Origin: Pseudomonadota bacterium
GTDB taxonomy: Bacteria; Pseudomonadota; Alphaproteobacteria; Micropepsales; Micropepsaceae
Direction: 5' to 3'
DNA length: 7,609 bases
Assembly (NCBI GenBank): GCA_025360685.1
Contig: JANYBR010000217.1
Location: 1-7,609, forward strand
Translations under genes and position numbers: made by a program
Shown here: piece by piece, positions 1 to 6,058 of the stretch
Numbering within the stretch: the stretch's first letter is position 1
Layout: each line of letters starts with the position of its first letter
Notes under the pieces: model-generated
Told to the model about the DNA's origin: nothing
Seen by the model: only the letters and a program-made list of their open reading frames with translations
Database searches by the model: none

Positions 1-1191
1 TCGACCATGAGCGATGCGGCCTATCTCGCCTCCGCCGAGATCGCGGGCGAAAAGGGCTCCTTCCCGCTGTTCGATGCGCATGAGTTCCTGGCGCGGCCCT
101 TCACCTTGCGCCTGCCGCAGAATGTTCGTTCGGCCATCGCCAAGAACGGCATGCGCAACGGACTCCTGACGTCGATCGCGCCGACCGGCACGATCTCGCT
201 GTTCGCCGGCAACGTGTCGAGCGGCATCGAGCCGGTGTTCGCCTACAGCTACACGCGCAAGGTGCTGCAATCCGACGGCACCAGCCGCGACGAGACCGTG
301 GAAGACTATGCCTATCGCGCCTTCCGCACGCGCTTCGGCGCGGACGCGACGCTGCCCGACTATTTCGTCAATGCGCAAACGCTCGCGCCGACCGATCACC
401 TCGCGGTACAGGCGGCGGCGCAGCGGCACATCGACAGTTCGATCTCCAAGACGATCAACGTGCCGGAAAACATTTCGTTCGAGGAGTTCAAAGGCGTTTA
501 TCTCGGCGCCTACGAACTCGGTTGCAAGGGCTGCACGACCTATCGTCCGAACGAGGTGACCGGTTCGGTCTTGCGCACGAGCGAGATGCCGGACGTCGAA
601 ACGCATGAGGAGCCGGTTCAGGCGTTCACGCCGCCGCGGCCGCGCGAGACGTCTGGCGGGATCGTCTACATGACGCGGCCGCTCGACCGTCCAGAAGTGC
701 TGATCGGCCAGACCTACAAGATCAAATGGCTCGATACCGATCACGCCTTCTACATCACGGTGAACGACATCGAAAAAGACGGACGCAGGCGGCCGTTCGA
801 GGTCTTCATCAACTCCAAGAACATGGAAGCCTATGCCTGGGCCGTGGCGCTGACGCGCATGATCTCCGCCGTGTTCCGGCGCGGAGGCGACGTGTCGTTC
901 GTCGTCGACGAGCTGAAGGCTATCTTCGATCCGCGCGGCGGACAGTGGAGCGGCGGGCGCTATGTTCCCTCTTTGATGGCGGCGATCGGCGAGATGATCG
1001 AAAAACACATGATAGCCATCGGCTTTATCGCGCCGCGCGAGGAACAGCTTGTGCCGGAAGAACGCCGCGCCGTGGCCGTGGCGGCCGAGGGCGCCCCCGC
1101 ACGCTTCTGCCCGCGTTGCAGCTCGGCAAGCTTCGTGCGGATGGAAGGATGCGACTCGTGTCTGCCCTGCGGCTATTCGCGCTGCGGCTGA
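1..1191 (+). CDS. nrdJ: Vitamin B12-dependent (class II) ribonucleotide reductase, C-terminal third, 5' end cut by window
   Basis: This enzyme reduces ribonucleotides to deoxyribonucleotides with adenosylcobalamin as radical source, in the cytoplasm and without oxygen. The reading frame is open from base 1. The Met at base 7 sits inside a conserved stretch, so it is internal and the gene starts upstream. Counting from that Met, the class II finger-loop motif APTGTIS is at 58-64 and GIEP at 73-76, both typical of the catalytic barrel. A TSCPD-type domain spans about 230-340, with FEVFINSKN near 264 and GGDVSF near 294. The tail carries six cysteines at 368, 371, 382, 385, 388 and 393, ending CGYSRCG; this is the family's C-terminal Cys-rich/redox tail. 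Alphaproteobacterial NrdJ is usually about 1200 residues, so roughly one third is here. The next gene follows after 4 bases, suggesting co-transcription. The identification is firm; only the start is missing. Confidence 0.96.
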   Translation, partial: STMSDAAYLASAEIAGEKGSFPLFDAHEFLARPFTLRLPQNVRSAIAKNGMRNGLLTSIAPTGTISLFAGNVSSGIEPVFAYSYTRKVLQSDGTSRDETVEDYAYRAFRTRFGADATLPDYFVNAQTLAPTDHLAVQAAAQRHIDSSISKTINVPENISFEEFKGVYLGAYELGCKGCTTYRPNEVTGSVLRTSEMPDVETHEEPVQAFTPPRPRETSGGIVYMTRPLDRPEVLIGQTYKIKWLDTDHAFYITVNDIEKDGRRRPFEVFINSKNMEAYAWAVALTRMISAVFRRGGDVSFVVDELKAIFDPRGGQWSGGRYVPSLMAAIGEMIEKHMIAIGFIAPREEQLVPEERRAVAVAAEGAPARFCPRCSSASFVRMEGCDSCLPCGYSRCG

Positions 1192-1195
1192 CGGA

Positions 1196-2392
1196 GTGAG
1201 CGCAAGCTTCACAATCTCCAACGAAAAGGCTCGCGCGCTGATCCTGTCGCGCGGCGGACTTGCCGGCGTACGGCAGGAAGGCGGCGCGGCGGCACTTGCT
1301 CCTTTGATCGGCAAGCTCGGCTATGTTCAGCTCGATTCCATCCGCATTGTCGAGCGCGCGCATCATCACATTCTGTACTCGCGACACACCGCCTACCGGC
1401 CGCGTCATCTCGACAAATTGCAGGCCAAGGCGCCGGCGCTGTTCGAACACTGGACTCACGATTCCTCGCTGATACCGATGGAACACTATCCGCACTGGAT
1501 TCATCGCTTCGCGAAGACCCGCTCGCGCATCGCATTGTGGCGGGAACGGTTCGGCGACGAGCGCGTGCTCAATTCAGTGCGCGATCACATCGAGTCCAAG
1601 GGTGGATCGCGCGCGCGGGACTTCGCGCATCTGGGCGGGCGCACCGGTTCATGGTGGGGCTGGGGCCCGGCCAAGGCGGCGCTCGAATATCTCTGGCGCA
1701 CGGGCGAGTTGGCCGTGCTCGAGCGCGACGGCTTTGAGAAGATCTACGATCTGGCCGAACGCTCGATTCCTGCCGCGCTGCGCAAGGCCAAGCCATCGCG
1801 CACTGAGACAATCGAGTGGGCGTGCGACAGCGCGCTCGAGCGGCTCGGCGCGGCGACACCGAAAATGCTGTCGGACTTCTGGGACCATGCGTCGATTGCC
1901 GAAACGGCCAAGTGGACCGAGCGCGAAAAAAAGCAGGGCCGCCTGATCGACGTGACACTCGAAGGCGCACCGGGAATGCGTGGCTTTGCCGCCGTGGCGC
2001 GACCCGATATCGAAGTGCATCTGGACCACATGCCCGCGCCGACCAGCCGGTTGCGCGTGCTGTCGCCCTTCGATCCGGTGTTGCGCGACCGGACACGGGT
2101 GGAGCGCATTTTCGGCTTCGACTATCGCATCGAAATCTATGTGCCTGGTCACAAGCGTAAGTTCGGCTACTACGTTTTTCCGCTGCTGGAAGGTTCGCGT
2201 TTTGTCGGCCGCATCGACATGAAGGCAGAACGCGCCAAGGACCGGCTTGCGGTCAAGGGCCTGTGGATGGAACCGCGTCTCTCCCTGAGCAAGGCCAGGC
2301 GCACCAAGCTCGACAACGAACTGGCGCGCCAAGCCCGGCTGGGCGACGTGCGCGACATCATATTCCCGGCGAGCGCACTCAAATCGGGTTAG
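1196..2392 (+). CDS. Winged-helix DNA glycosylase-like protein, YcaQ/AlkZ-like family (HTH_42)
   Basis: A 398-residue protein of the family containing E. coli YcaQ, a glycosylase that unhooks interstrand DNA crosslinks and removes bulky alkylated bases. It opens FTISNEKARALIL and has VQLDSIRIVERA at 44-55. This gives a Q-x-D motif (Q45, D47), matching the catalytic QxD of YcaQ (QID in the same context in E. coli). Further family marks are WWGW at 153-156, GF..IYDL from 179, and LSPFDP at 289 followed by the FGFDYRIEIYVPGHKR block. The frame is open back into nrdJ, but the GTG at 1196 gives an N-terminus that matches E. coli YcaQ in length and sequence. The only purine-rich stretch (ACGGA) abuts this GTG, so the ribosome site is poor and translation may depend on termination at the nrdJ stop 4 bases upstream. 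Family is confident; the substrate (crosslink, alkyl adduct or other) cannot be read from sequence. Confidence 0.88.
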   Translation: MSASFTISNEKARALILSRGGLAGVRQEGGAAALAPLIGKLGYVQLDSIRIVERAHHHILYSRHTAYRPRHLDKLQAKAPALFEHWTHDSSLIPMEHYPHWIHRFAKTRSRIALWRERFGDERVLNSVRDHIESKGGSRARDFAHLGGRTGSWWGWGPAKAALEYLWRTGELAVLERDGFEKIYDLAERSIPAALRKAKPSRTETIEWACDSALERLGAATPKMLSDFWDHASIAETAKWTEREKKQGRLIDVTLEGAPGMRGFAAVARPDIEVHLDHMPAPTSRLRVLSPFDPVLRDRTRVERIFGFDYRIEIYVPGHKRKFGYYVFPLLEGSRFVGRIDMKAERAKDRLAVKGLWMEPRLSLSKARRTKLDNELARQARLGDVRDIIFPASALKSG

Positions 2393-2428
2393 ATTGGTTT
2401 TGTCCAGGATAGATCCGCGCCTGCCATC

Positions 2429-2528
2429 CATCCTTCGACAAGCTCATCCTTCAACAAGCTCAGGATGAGGAATTGAGTTGTGGCTTTACCCCCGAGCCCT
2501 GCATCCTGAGCCTGGCGAAGGACGAAGG
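2429..2528. repeat. Intergenic palindromic repeat: tandem 16-base units plus inverted copy
   Basis: The unit CATCCTTCRACAAGCT occurs twice head to tail with a 16-base period (2429-2444 and 2445-2460) and runs into CAGGATGAGG. An inverted copy lies at 2502-2522. The 2458-2467 arm GCTCAGGATG is the exact reverse complement of 2502-2511, and extending to 2447-2467 against 2502-2522 gives 18 of 21 pairs with a 34-base loop. It looks like the CCTTCGACAAGCTCAGGATGAGG-type intergenic repeats that are scattered in many alphaproteobacterial genomes (recalled, not searched). It begins 36 bases after the stop of the preceding gene, so as RNA it could act as a terminator or 3'-end stabiliser, although no U-tract follows. 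Confidence 0.75.
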
Positions 2529-2583
2529 GCGAGCGCCGAAGCCGGTTCCATCCGAACCAGCATGAAACTAGCTATGGACCTCG

Positions 2584-3609
2584 ATGAAATATTCCAGCCG
2601 GTTTTTCCTTTTTGCGCCGCTCGCCCTGTTTCTCGCCATCGCCGTGGGCGTCGGCGTGAACTGGTGGATGCAGGCCGGCGCGCTGTCCAAAAAACTGGAC
2701 TCGCTGAACGGACGGCCGTCCATGCCGGGGGTCACGCTTTACTTCTCGGCCAAGCGCATCAGCGGGTTTCCGTTCAATCTCGACGTCGTCTTCCAGGATT
2801 TCCGCATCGAGGTGGCAACCGATCACGGCCCTTCGACGTGGAAGTCGCAGGATTTCGCGCTGCATGCGCTGAGCTATGGGCGAGAACAGGTCATCTTCGA
2901 GGCTGCGGGCAAACAGCTGTTGACCTGGACCGATCTTGACGGCGTGCATCATGCACTGCCCTTCGAGGTCGGCGAATGGCATGCCAGCACGATCGCCGAC
3001 GAGCGTGGCCTCAAACGGTTCGACATGGATCTGATCGGATTTGGCTCGCCGGCACTCACCGCTGCGCGGCTTCAGATTCATGCACGGCTCAATCCGGCTG
3101 AAAGCGGAATCGAGATCGCGGCCGCCGCCGACTCGGTGCGGCCGTCGCCGCCACTGGCGTCGCTGTTCGGCGACACGCTCACACAGGTGCGGCTGAACGC
3201 ATCGGCAGCCCCGGCGCGCCCTTTCGATGCCATCCGGTCCGCGCGTGGCGGCTGGCAGGGGGCACTGGAAAGCTGGCGGAAGGCAGGCGGGAACCTGCGC
3301 GTCGATGACCTGGAATTGTCCTGGGACCGCTTGAGCGCCATGGGCAAAGGCGCATTGTCGTTGGACGACACGCATTCTGTGCAAGGTGTGCTCGACTTCA
3401 AGGTCGCTGGAATCGAGACTCTGCTCGCGGCAGCCGCGCGCCATCATGTAACCGGCGCCTCCGATCAGGGCATCGCCGCCGCGCTGCTCGATCGCGCGGC
3501 GAAGGCCGGCAGCAACGAGTCCGGACTGCTCGGCGCCGTCTTGGGATTCCACGACGGGATGGTGAGCGTCGGAGACGAACCCGCAACGACGGAAGAGCCG
3601 CTGTACTGA
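2584..3609 (+). CDS. DUF2125 domain protein, membrane-anchored, function unknown
   Basis: A 341-residue protein resembling the DUF2125 family, which is largely alphaproteobacterial and has no established function. A short basic start (K2, R6) is followed by a hydrophobic segment at about 7-25 and then NWW, which reads as an uncleaved signal anchor with the rest in the periplasm. ISGFPFNLDV at 59-68 is the family's recognisable early motif. The remainder is rich in short beta-like stretches (for example LRVDDLELSWD, GVLDFKVAGIETLL), as in AsmA-like or lipoprotein-like envelope proteins; that comparison is only an impression. The start at 2584 is chosen because it places the anchor at the N-terminus. 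No clear ribosome site is seen; two nearby upstream ATGs (2562, 2574) are out of frame. The gene converges on the dodecin gene. It is probably transcribed separately from the preceding gene, being 191 bases and a hairpin repeat away. Confidence 0.85.
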   Translation: MKYSSRFFLFAPLALFLAIAVGVGVNWWMQAGALSKKLDSLNGRPSMPGVTLYFSAKRISGFPFNLDVVFQDFRIEVATDHGPSTWKSQDFALHALSYGREQVIFEAAGKQLLTWTDLDGVHHALPFEVGEWHASTIADERGLKRFDMDLIGFGSPALTAARLQIHARLNPAESGIEIAAAADSVRPSPPLASLFGDTLTQVRLNASAAPARPFDAIRSARGGWQGALESWRKAGGNLRVDDLELSWDRLSAMGKGALSLDDTHSVQGVLDFKVAGIETLLAAAARHHVTGASDQGIAAALLDRAAKAGSNESGLLGAVLGFHDGMVSVGDEPATTEEPLY

Positions 3610-3625
3610 AGGCAAGCTTTGGCAA

Positions 3626-3660
3626 GCCGATGCGGCGGCCACCAAAGCCGCTGCATCGGC
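3626..3660. terminator. Shared hairpin between convergent genes, probable bidirectional terminator
   Basis: Bases 3626-3639 pair with 3647-3660 in a 14-pair stem (one G-U wobble at the sixth pair from the bottom of the upper stem) around a 7-base loop. It lies 16 bases after the DUF2125 stop and 6 bases beyond the dodecin stop, so it can form in both transcripts. Neither strand has a run of U after it, so intrinsic termination would be weak; it may instead protect 3' ends or assist Rho-dependent termination. An alternative 6-pair stem (3617-3622 with 3642-3647) would compete with it. Confidence 0.6.
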
Positions 3661-3666
3661 CGCGAA

Positions 3667-3888
3667 CTATGGCTGGTACTTGAACGACAGCGAAACGCGC
3701 GCGCGGAATGCGACGACCTTGCCGTTCTCAATTCGCATGTCGAGTTTGGTGATTTCGGCGATACGCAGATCGCGCAAGGACTTTGCCGCGGTGTTGACGG
3801 CGTTCTTGGCGGCATCTTCCCAGGACGTTTTGCTGGTCCCGATAATTTCGGTGACGCGATAAACGCCGCTGTCCGCTTTCTTGGCCAT
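3667..3888 (-). CDS. Dodecin family protein, flavin-site residues replaced (calcium-dodecin-like)
   Basis: A 73-residue protein. Dodecins assemble as hollow 12-mers; flavin-binding members store or buffer riboflavin/FMN. The conserved pattern is seen: YRVTEIIGTS at 10-19, a helix (SWEDAAKNAVNTAAKSL, 22-38), then strands IAEITKLDM (43-51) and a C-terminal VSLSFKY (65-71). The SW at 22-23 is in the helix and is not the flavin-stacking Trp. When aligned to M. tuberculosis flavin dodecin, the flavin Trp falls on Ile43 and the Gln on Thr47. The pattern GTSxTSWExAA and the ending SFK instead match the mycobacterial SecE2/Rv0379 'calcium dodecin'. The start at 3888 is set by an ideal ribosome site, AAGGAG, 8 bases upstream; upstream in-frame codons back to 3969 are not family-like. 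It is convergent with the DUF2125 gene and 147 bases downstream of tyrA. Confidence 0.93.
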   Translation of the reverse strand: MAKKADSGVYRVTEIIGTSKTSWEDAAKNAVNTAAKSLRDLRIAEITKLDMRIENGKVVAFRARVSLSFKYQP

Positions 3889-3896
3889 AGATTGTT

Positions 3897-3902
3897 CTCC
3901 TT
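3897..3902 (-). promoter_or_regulatory. Strong ribosome binding site of the dodecin gene
   Basis: AAGGAG on the minus strand lies 8 bases before the ATG at 3888. It is the best Shine-Dalgarno match in the window, decides the start over the longer frame, and suggests the small protein is made in quantity. Confidence 0.85.
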
Positions 3903-3935
3903 CAAGCAAGCTGTTGGTGACAACCCGATGCGGCC

Positions 3936-3980
3936 GTGCCCGGCGTGCCGATGAAAGCGTGCGAGGCACCGCCCTGGCAC
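3936..3980. other. Composite hairpin between tyrA end and dodecin start
   Basis: An outer stem GTGCC/GGCAC (3936-3940 with 3976-3980) and an inner stem GGCGTGCC (3942-3949) with 3965-3973, which carries one bulged C (3970), give about 13 pairs around a 15-base loop. It lies 56 bases past the tyrA stop on the minus strand and 48 bases before the dodecin ATG. It could end the tyrA operon, or sit in the dodecin leader. I found no convincing dodecin promoter in 3903-4035, so whether dodecin is read through from tyrA is open. Confidence 0.35.
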
Positions 3981-4035
3981 TGAATACCTCAAAGCTGAAG
4001 GAGTCTAGCGCAGGGCGCCGAATCGGTTCGAAGAA

Positions 4036-4968
4036 TCAGCGCTTCTTTTTCGCCGGTGTGTTGCGACCGAAATTGACCTCGGCGCTGTCCTGGCCGGCAT
4101 CGACGATGCCGCGGCGAATAGCGCGCGTGCGGGTGAAGAGCTTGAACAAAGCATCACCGTCGCCCCAGCGGATCTGGCGCTGCAGCGCGCTCAGATCCTC
4201 GCTGAAACGGCCGAGCACTTCGAGCACCGCGTCCTTGTTGTTGAGGAATACGTCGCGCCACATGGTCGGATCGGACGCCGCGATACGGGTGAAGTCGCGA
4301 AAACCGCCAGCGGAATATTTGATCACTTCGCCTTCAGTCACGCTGCGCAGATCGTCTGCCGTGCCGACTATGTTGTACGCGATCAGATGCGGCACATGGC
4401 TGGTCACTGCGAGCACGAGGTCGTGATGCTTGGCGTCCATCACTTCGACTTTGCTGCCGAGCTTTTCCCAGAACGATTTGAGCGTCTTCAGTGCGCGCTT
4501 GTTGGTGCCCTTGGGCGGCGTGAGGATGCACCAGCGTCCGTCGAACAATTCGGCGAAGCCCGCTTCCGGTCCGGAACGCTCCGTGCCAGCGATGGGATGG
4601 GCCGGAATGAAATGCACGCCCTTGGGAATGTAGGGCCCGACATCGGTGATCACCGCGCCCTTGACCGAGCCGACGTCGGTGACGATCGCTCCCGGCTTCA
4701 GATGCGGACCCATCGCCTTCGCAATCGCGCCGAACGCGCCAACCGGCGTCGCGAGGATCACCAGATCGGCGCCCTTCACGGCTTTCACAACGCTGTCGGT
4801 CAGGCTGTCGGCAAATCCGATCCGCTTCGCCCGCTTCAGTGTCTCTGCGCGCTTGGTGTGGCCGACGATGTGGCCCGCGAGATTGGCGCGGCGCATGGCA
4901 TGAGCGATCGACGAGCCGACGAGGCCGACGCCGAGGATGGCCACGCGGTCGAACATTGGCTTGGTCAT
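4036..4968 (-). CDS. tyrA: Prephenate/arogenate dehydrogenase (TyrA family)
   Basis: A 310-residue monofunctional enzyme that oxidatively decarboxylates prephenate to 4-hydroxyphenylpyruvate, or arogenate to tyrosine. The Rossmann fold is at the N-terminus with GVGLVG at 13-18. DVGSVKG is at 98-104, HPIAGTE at 124-130, SHVPH at 190-194 and GGFRDFTRIA at 221-230. Conserved active-site positions Ser101, His124, His194 and Arg228 are all present. After the second strand the sequence reads VGHTKR (35-40), with no acidic residue where NAD enzymes usually have one, hinting at NADP use. The start at 4968 is chosen because it overlaps the hisC stop as ATGA (4965-4968), placing the Rossmann motif where it belongs; an in-frame extension to 5097 would lie wholly within hisC. 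No chorismate mutase domain is fused, unlike enteric TyrA, so prephenate must come from elsewhere. The C-terminus ends in a basic KKKR tail. Confidence 0.95.
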   Translation of the reverse strand: MTKPMFDRVAILGVGLVGSSIAHAMRRANLAGHIVGHTKRAETLKRAKRIGFADSLTDSVVKAVKGADLVILATPVGAFGAIAKAMGPHLKPGAIVTDVGSVKGAVITDVGPYIPKGVHFIPAHPIAGTERSGPEAGFAELFDGRWCILTPPKGTNKRALKTLKSFWEKLGSKVEVMDAKHHDLVLAVTSHVPHLIAYNIVGTADDLRSVTEGEVIKYSAGGFRDFTRIAASDPTMWRDVFLNNKDAVLEVLGRFSEDLSALQRQIRWGDGDALFKLFTRTRAIRRGIVDAGQDSAEVNFGRNTPAKKKR

Positions 4969-6056
4969 TTGCGGTCCGAAAATTCGGCCAAAGCGGCGAC
5001 CACCGCGCGGTTGGCTTCCTCGCTTCCGACGGTCAGGCGCAGGCAATCGGGCAGGCCGTAATTCACCAGGCCGCGCAGGATGAGGCCTCGGCTGCACAGG
5101 AACGCGTCGGCATCGTGCGCGGTCTTGCCCCTGTCCTTGCCGAATTGGATGAGGATGAAATTTCCCACACTGTCATAGACCCGAAGGCCGAGCTTGCGGA
5201 TCTCGACGGTCAGCCATTCACGCCATTTTTCGTTGTATGCGATGCCAGCGTCGACATGCGCGCGATCCTTCAGCGCTGCAGCCGCCGCGCGCAGAGCCGG
5301 AGCCGAAACGTTGAACGGGCCCCGAATACGATTGAGAACGTCGGCAATCGGCGCCGGGCAATAGGCCCATCCGACGCGAAGCCCTGCCAGGCCATAAATC
5401 TTGGAGAATGTGCGCGTCATCACCACGTTCTCGAAATTCGCCACCATCTCGATGCCGGATTCATAGTCGTTGCGCCGGACAAATTCGGCATAGGCCGCAT
5501 CGACCACCAGCAGCGTGTCAGCTGGAAGGCCCGCATGCAGGCGCCGTACCTCGTCATGCGGCAGGTACGAGCCGGTCGGATTGTTCGGATTGGCGAGGTA
5601 GACCAGACGCGTCTTCGGCGTCACTGCCGCCAGCATGGCATCGACGTCGGTGCGCAGATTTTTCTCGGGCACCGACACGGGAACCGCGCTGTTGGCAAGC
5701 GTGGTGATTTTGTAGACGATGAAGGCGTGCTCGCTGAACAGAACCTCGTCGCCGGGACGCAGATAAGCGGCGGCGAGCATGGTCAGCAATTCGCCCGAGC
5801 CGTTGCCGCACACGATGCGCGCGGCATCCAGTCCGAACTGTTGGGCGATTGCGTCGCGCAAAACCTTCGCGCTGCCTTCGGGATAAATGTCCAGACCGCC
5901 GGCGGCGGCCTTGTACGCTTCGACCGCCTTTGGACTGGCGCCGAGTGCGGACTCGTTGGCCGACAGCTTGAAGACCTTGCCGACGCCTTCGACATGCGCG
6001 AGGCCACCGACATAGGGCGCGATATCCAGAATGCCAGGCTTCGGAGTCGGGCTCAT
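4965..6056 (-). CDS. hisC: Histidinol-phosphate aminotransferase (HisC family, probable aromatic aminotransferase role)
   Basis: A 363-residue fold-type I PLP aminotransferase of normal family length. Visible motifs: LSANESALG at 31-39, IYPEGS at 57-62 (Tyr58), CGNGSGEL at 83-90, NPNNPTG at 156-162, DAAYAEF at 186-192 (Asp186 and Tyr189 for the cofactor), TFSKIYGLAGLRVGW at 216-230 with Lys219 as the Schiff-base lysine and Arg227 near the phosphate, and LRLTVGS at 339-345 with Arg340 positioned for the substrate. HisC converts imidazole-acetol phosphate to histidinol phosphate. Lying between a chorismate mutase-like gene and tyrA, with no other his genes in view, it probably also or mainly transaminates prephenate or aromatic keto acids, as known for several HisC proteins. 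ATG at 6056 lies 2 bases after the upstream stop, and its own stop overlaps the tyrA start, so the three genes are translationally coupled. Confidence 0.95.
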   Translation of the reverse strand: MSPTPKPGILDIAPYVGGLAHVEGVGKVFKLSANESALGASPKAVEAYKAAAGGLDIYPEGSAKVLRDAIAQQFGLDAARIVCGNGSGELLTMLAAAYLRPGDEVLFSEHAFIVYKITTLANSAVPVSVPEKNLRTDVDAMLAAVTPKTRLVYLANPNNPTGSYLPHDEVRRLHAGLPADTLLVVDAAYAEFVRRNDYESGIEMVANFENVVMTRTFSKIYGLAGLRVGWAYCPAPIADVLNRIRGPFNVSAPALRAAAAALKDRAHVDAGIAYNEKWREWLTVEIRKLGLRVYDSVGNFILIQFGKDRGKTAHDADAFLCSRGLILRGLVNYGLPDCLRLTVGSEEANRAVVAALAEFSDRK

Positions 6057-6058
6057 TC

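Noticed and set aside
1049..1195. Upstream extension of the YcaQ-like protein to the ATG at 1049
   Set aside because: These codons overlap the conserved nrdJ C-terminus in another frame, and the resulting residues do not resemble the family's N-terminus.
2572..3645. 357-codon minus-strand frame opposite the DUF2125 gene
   Set aside because: It is a shadow with no recognisable motifs; the plus-strand frame has a membrane anchor and family motif.
3889..3969. N-terminal extension of dodecin
   Set aside because: The strong AAGGAG before 3888 and the normal dodecin length favour the shorter start.
4969..5097. Upstream extension of TyrA to 5097
   Set aside because: The extra residues are Arg/Pro-rich, lie wholly within hisC, and the ATGA overlap start fits the Rossmann fold.
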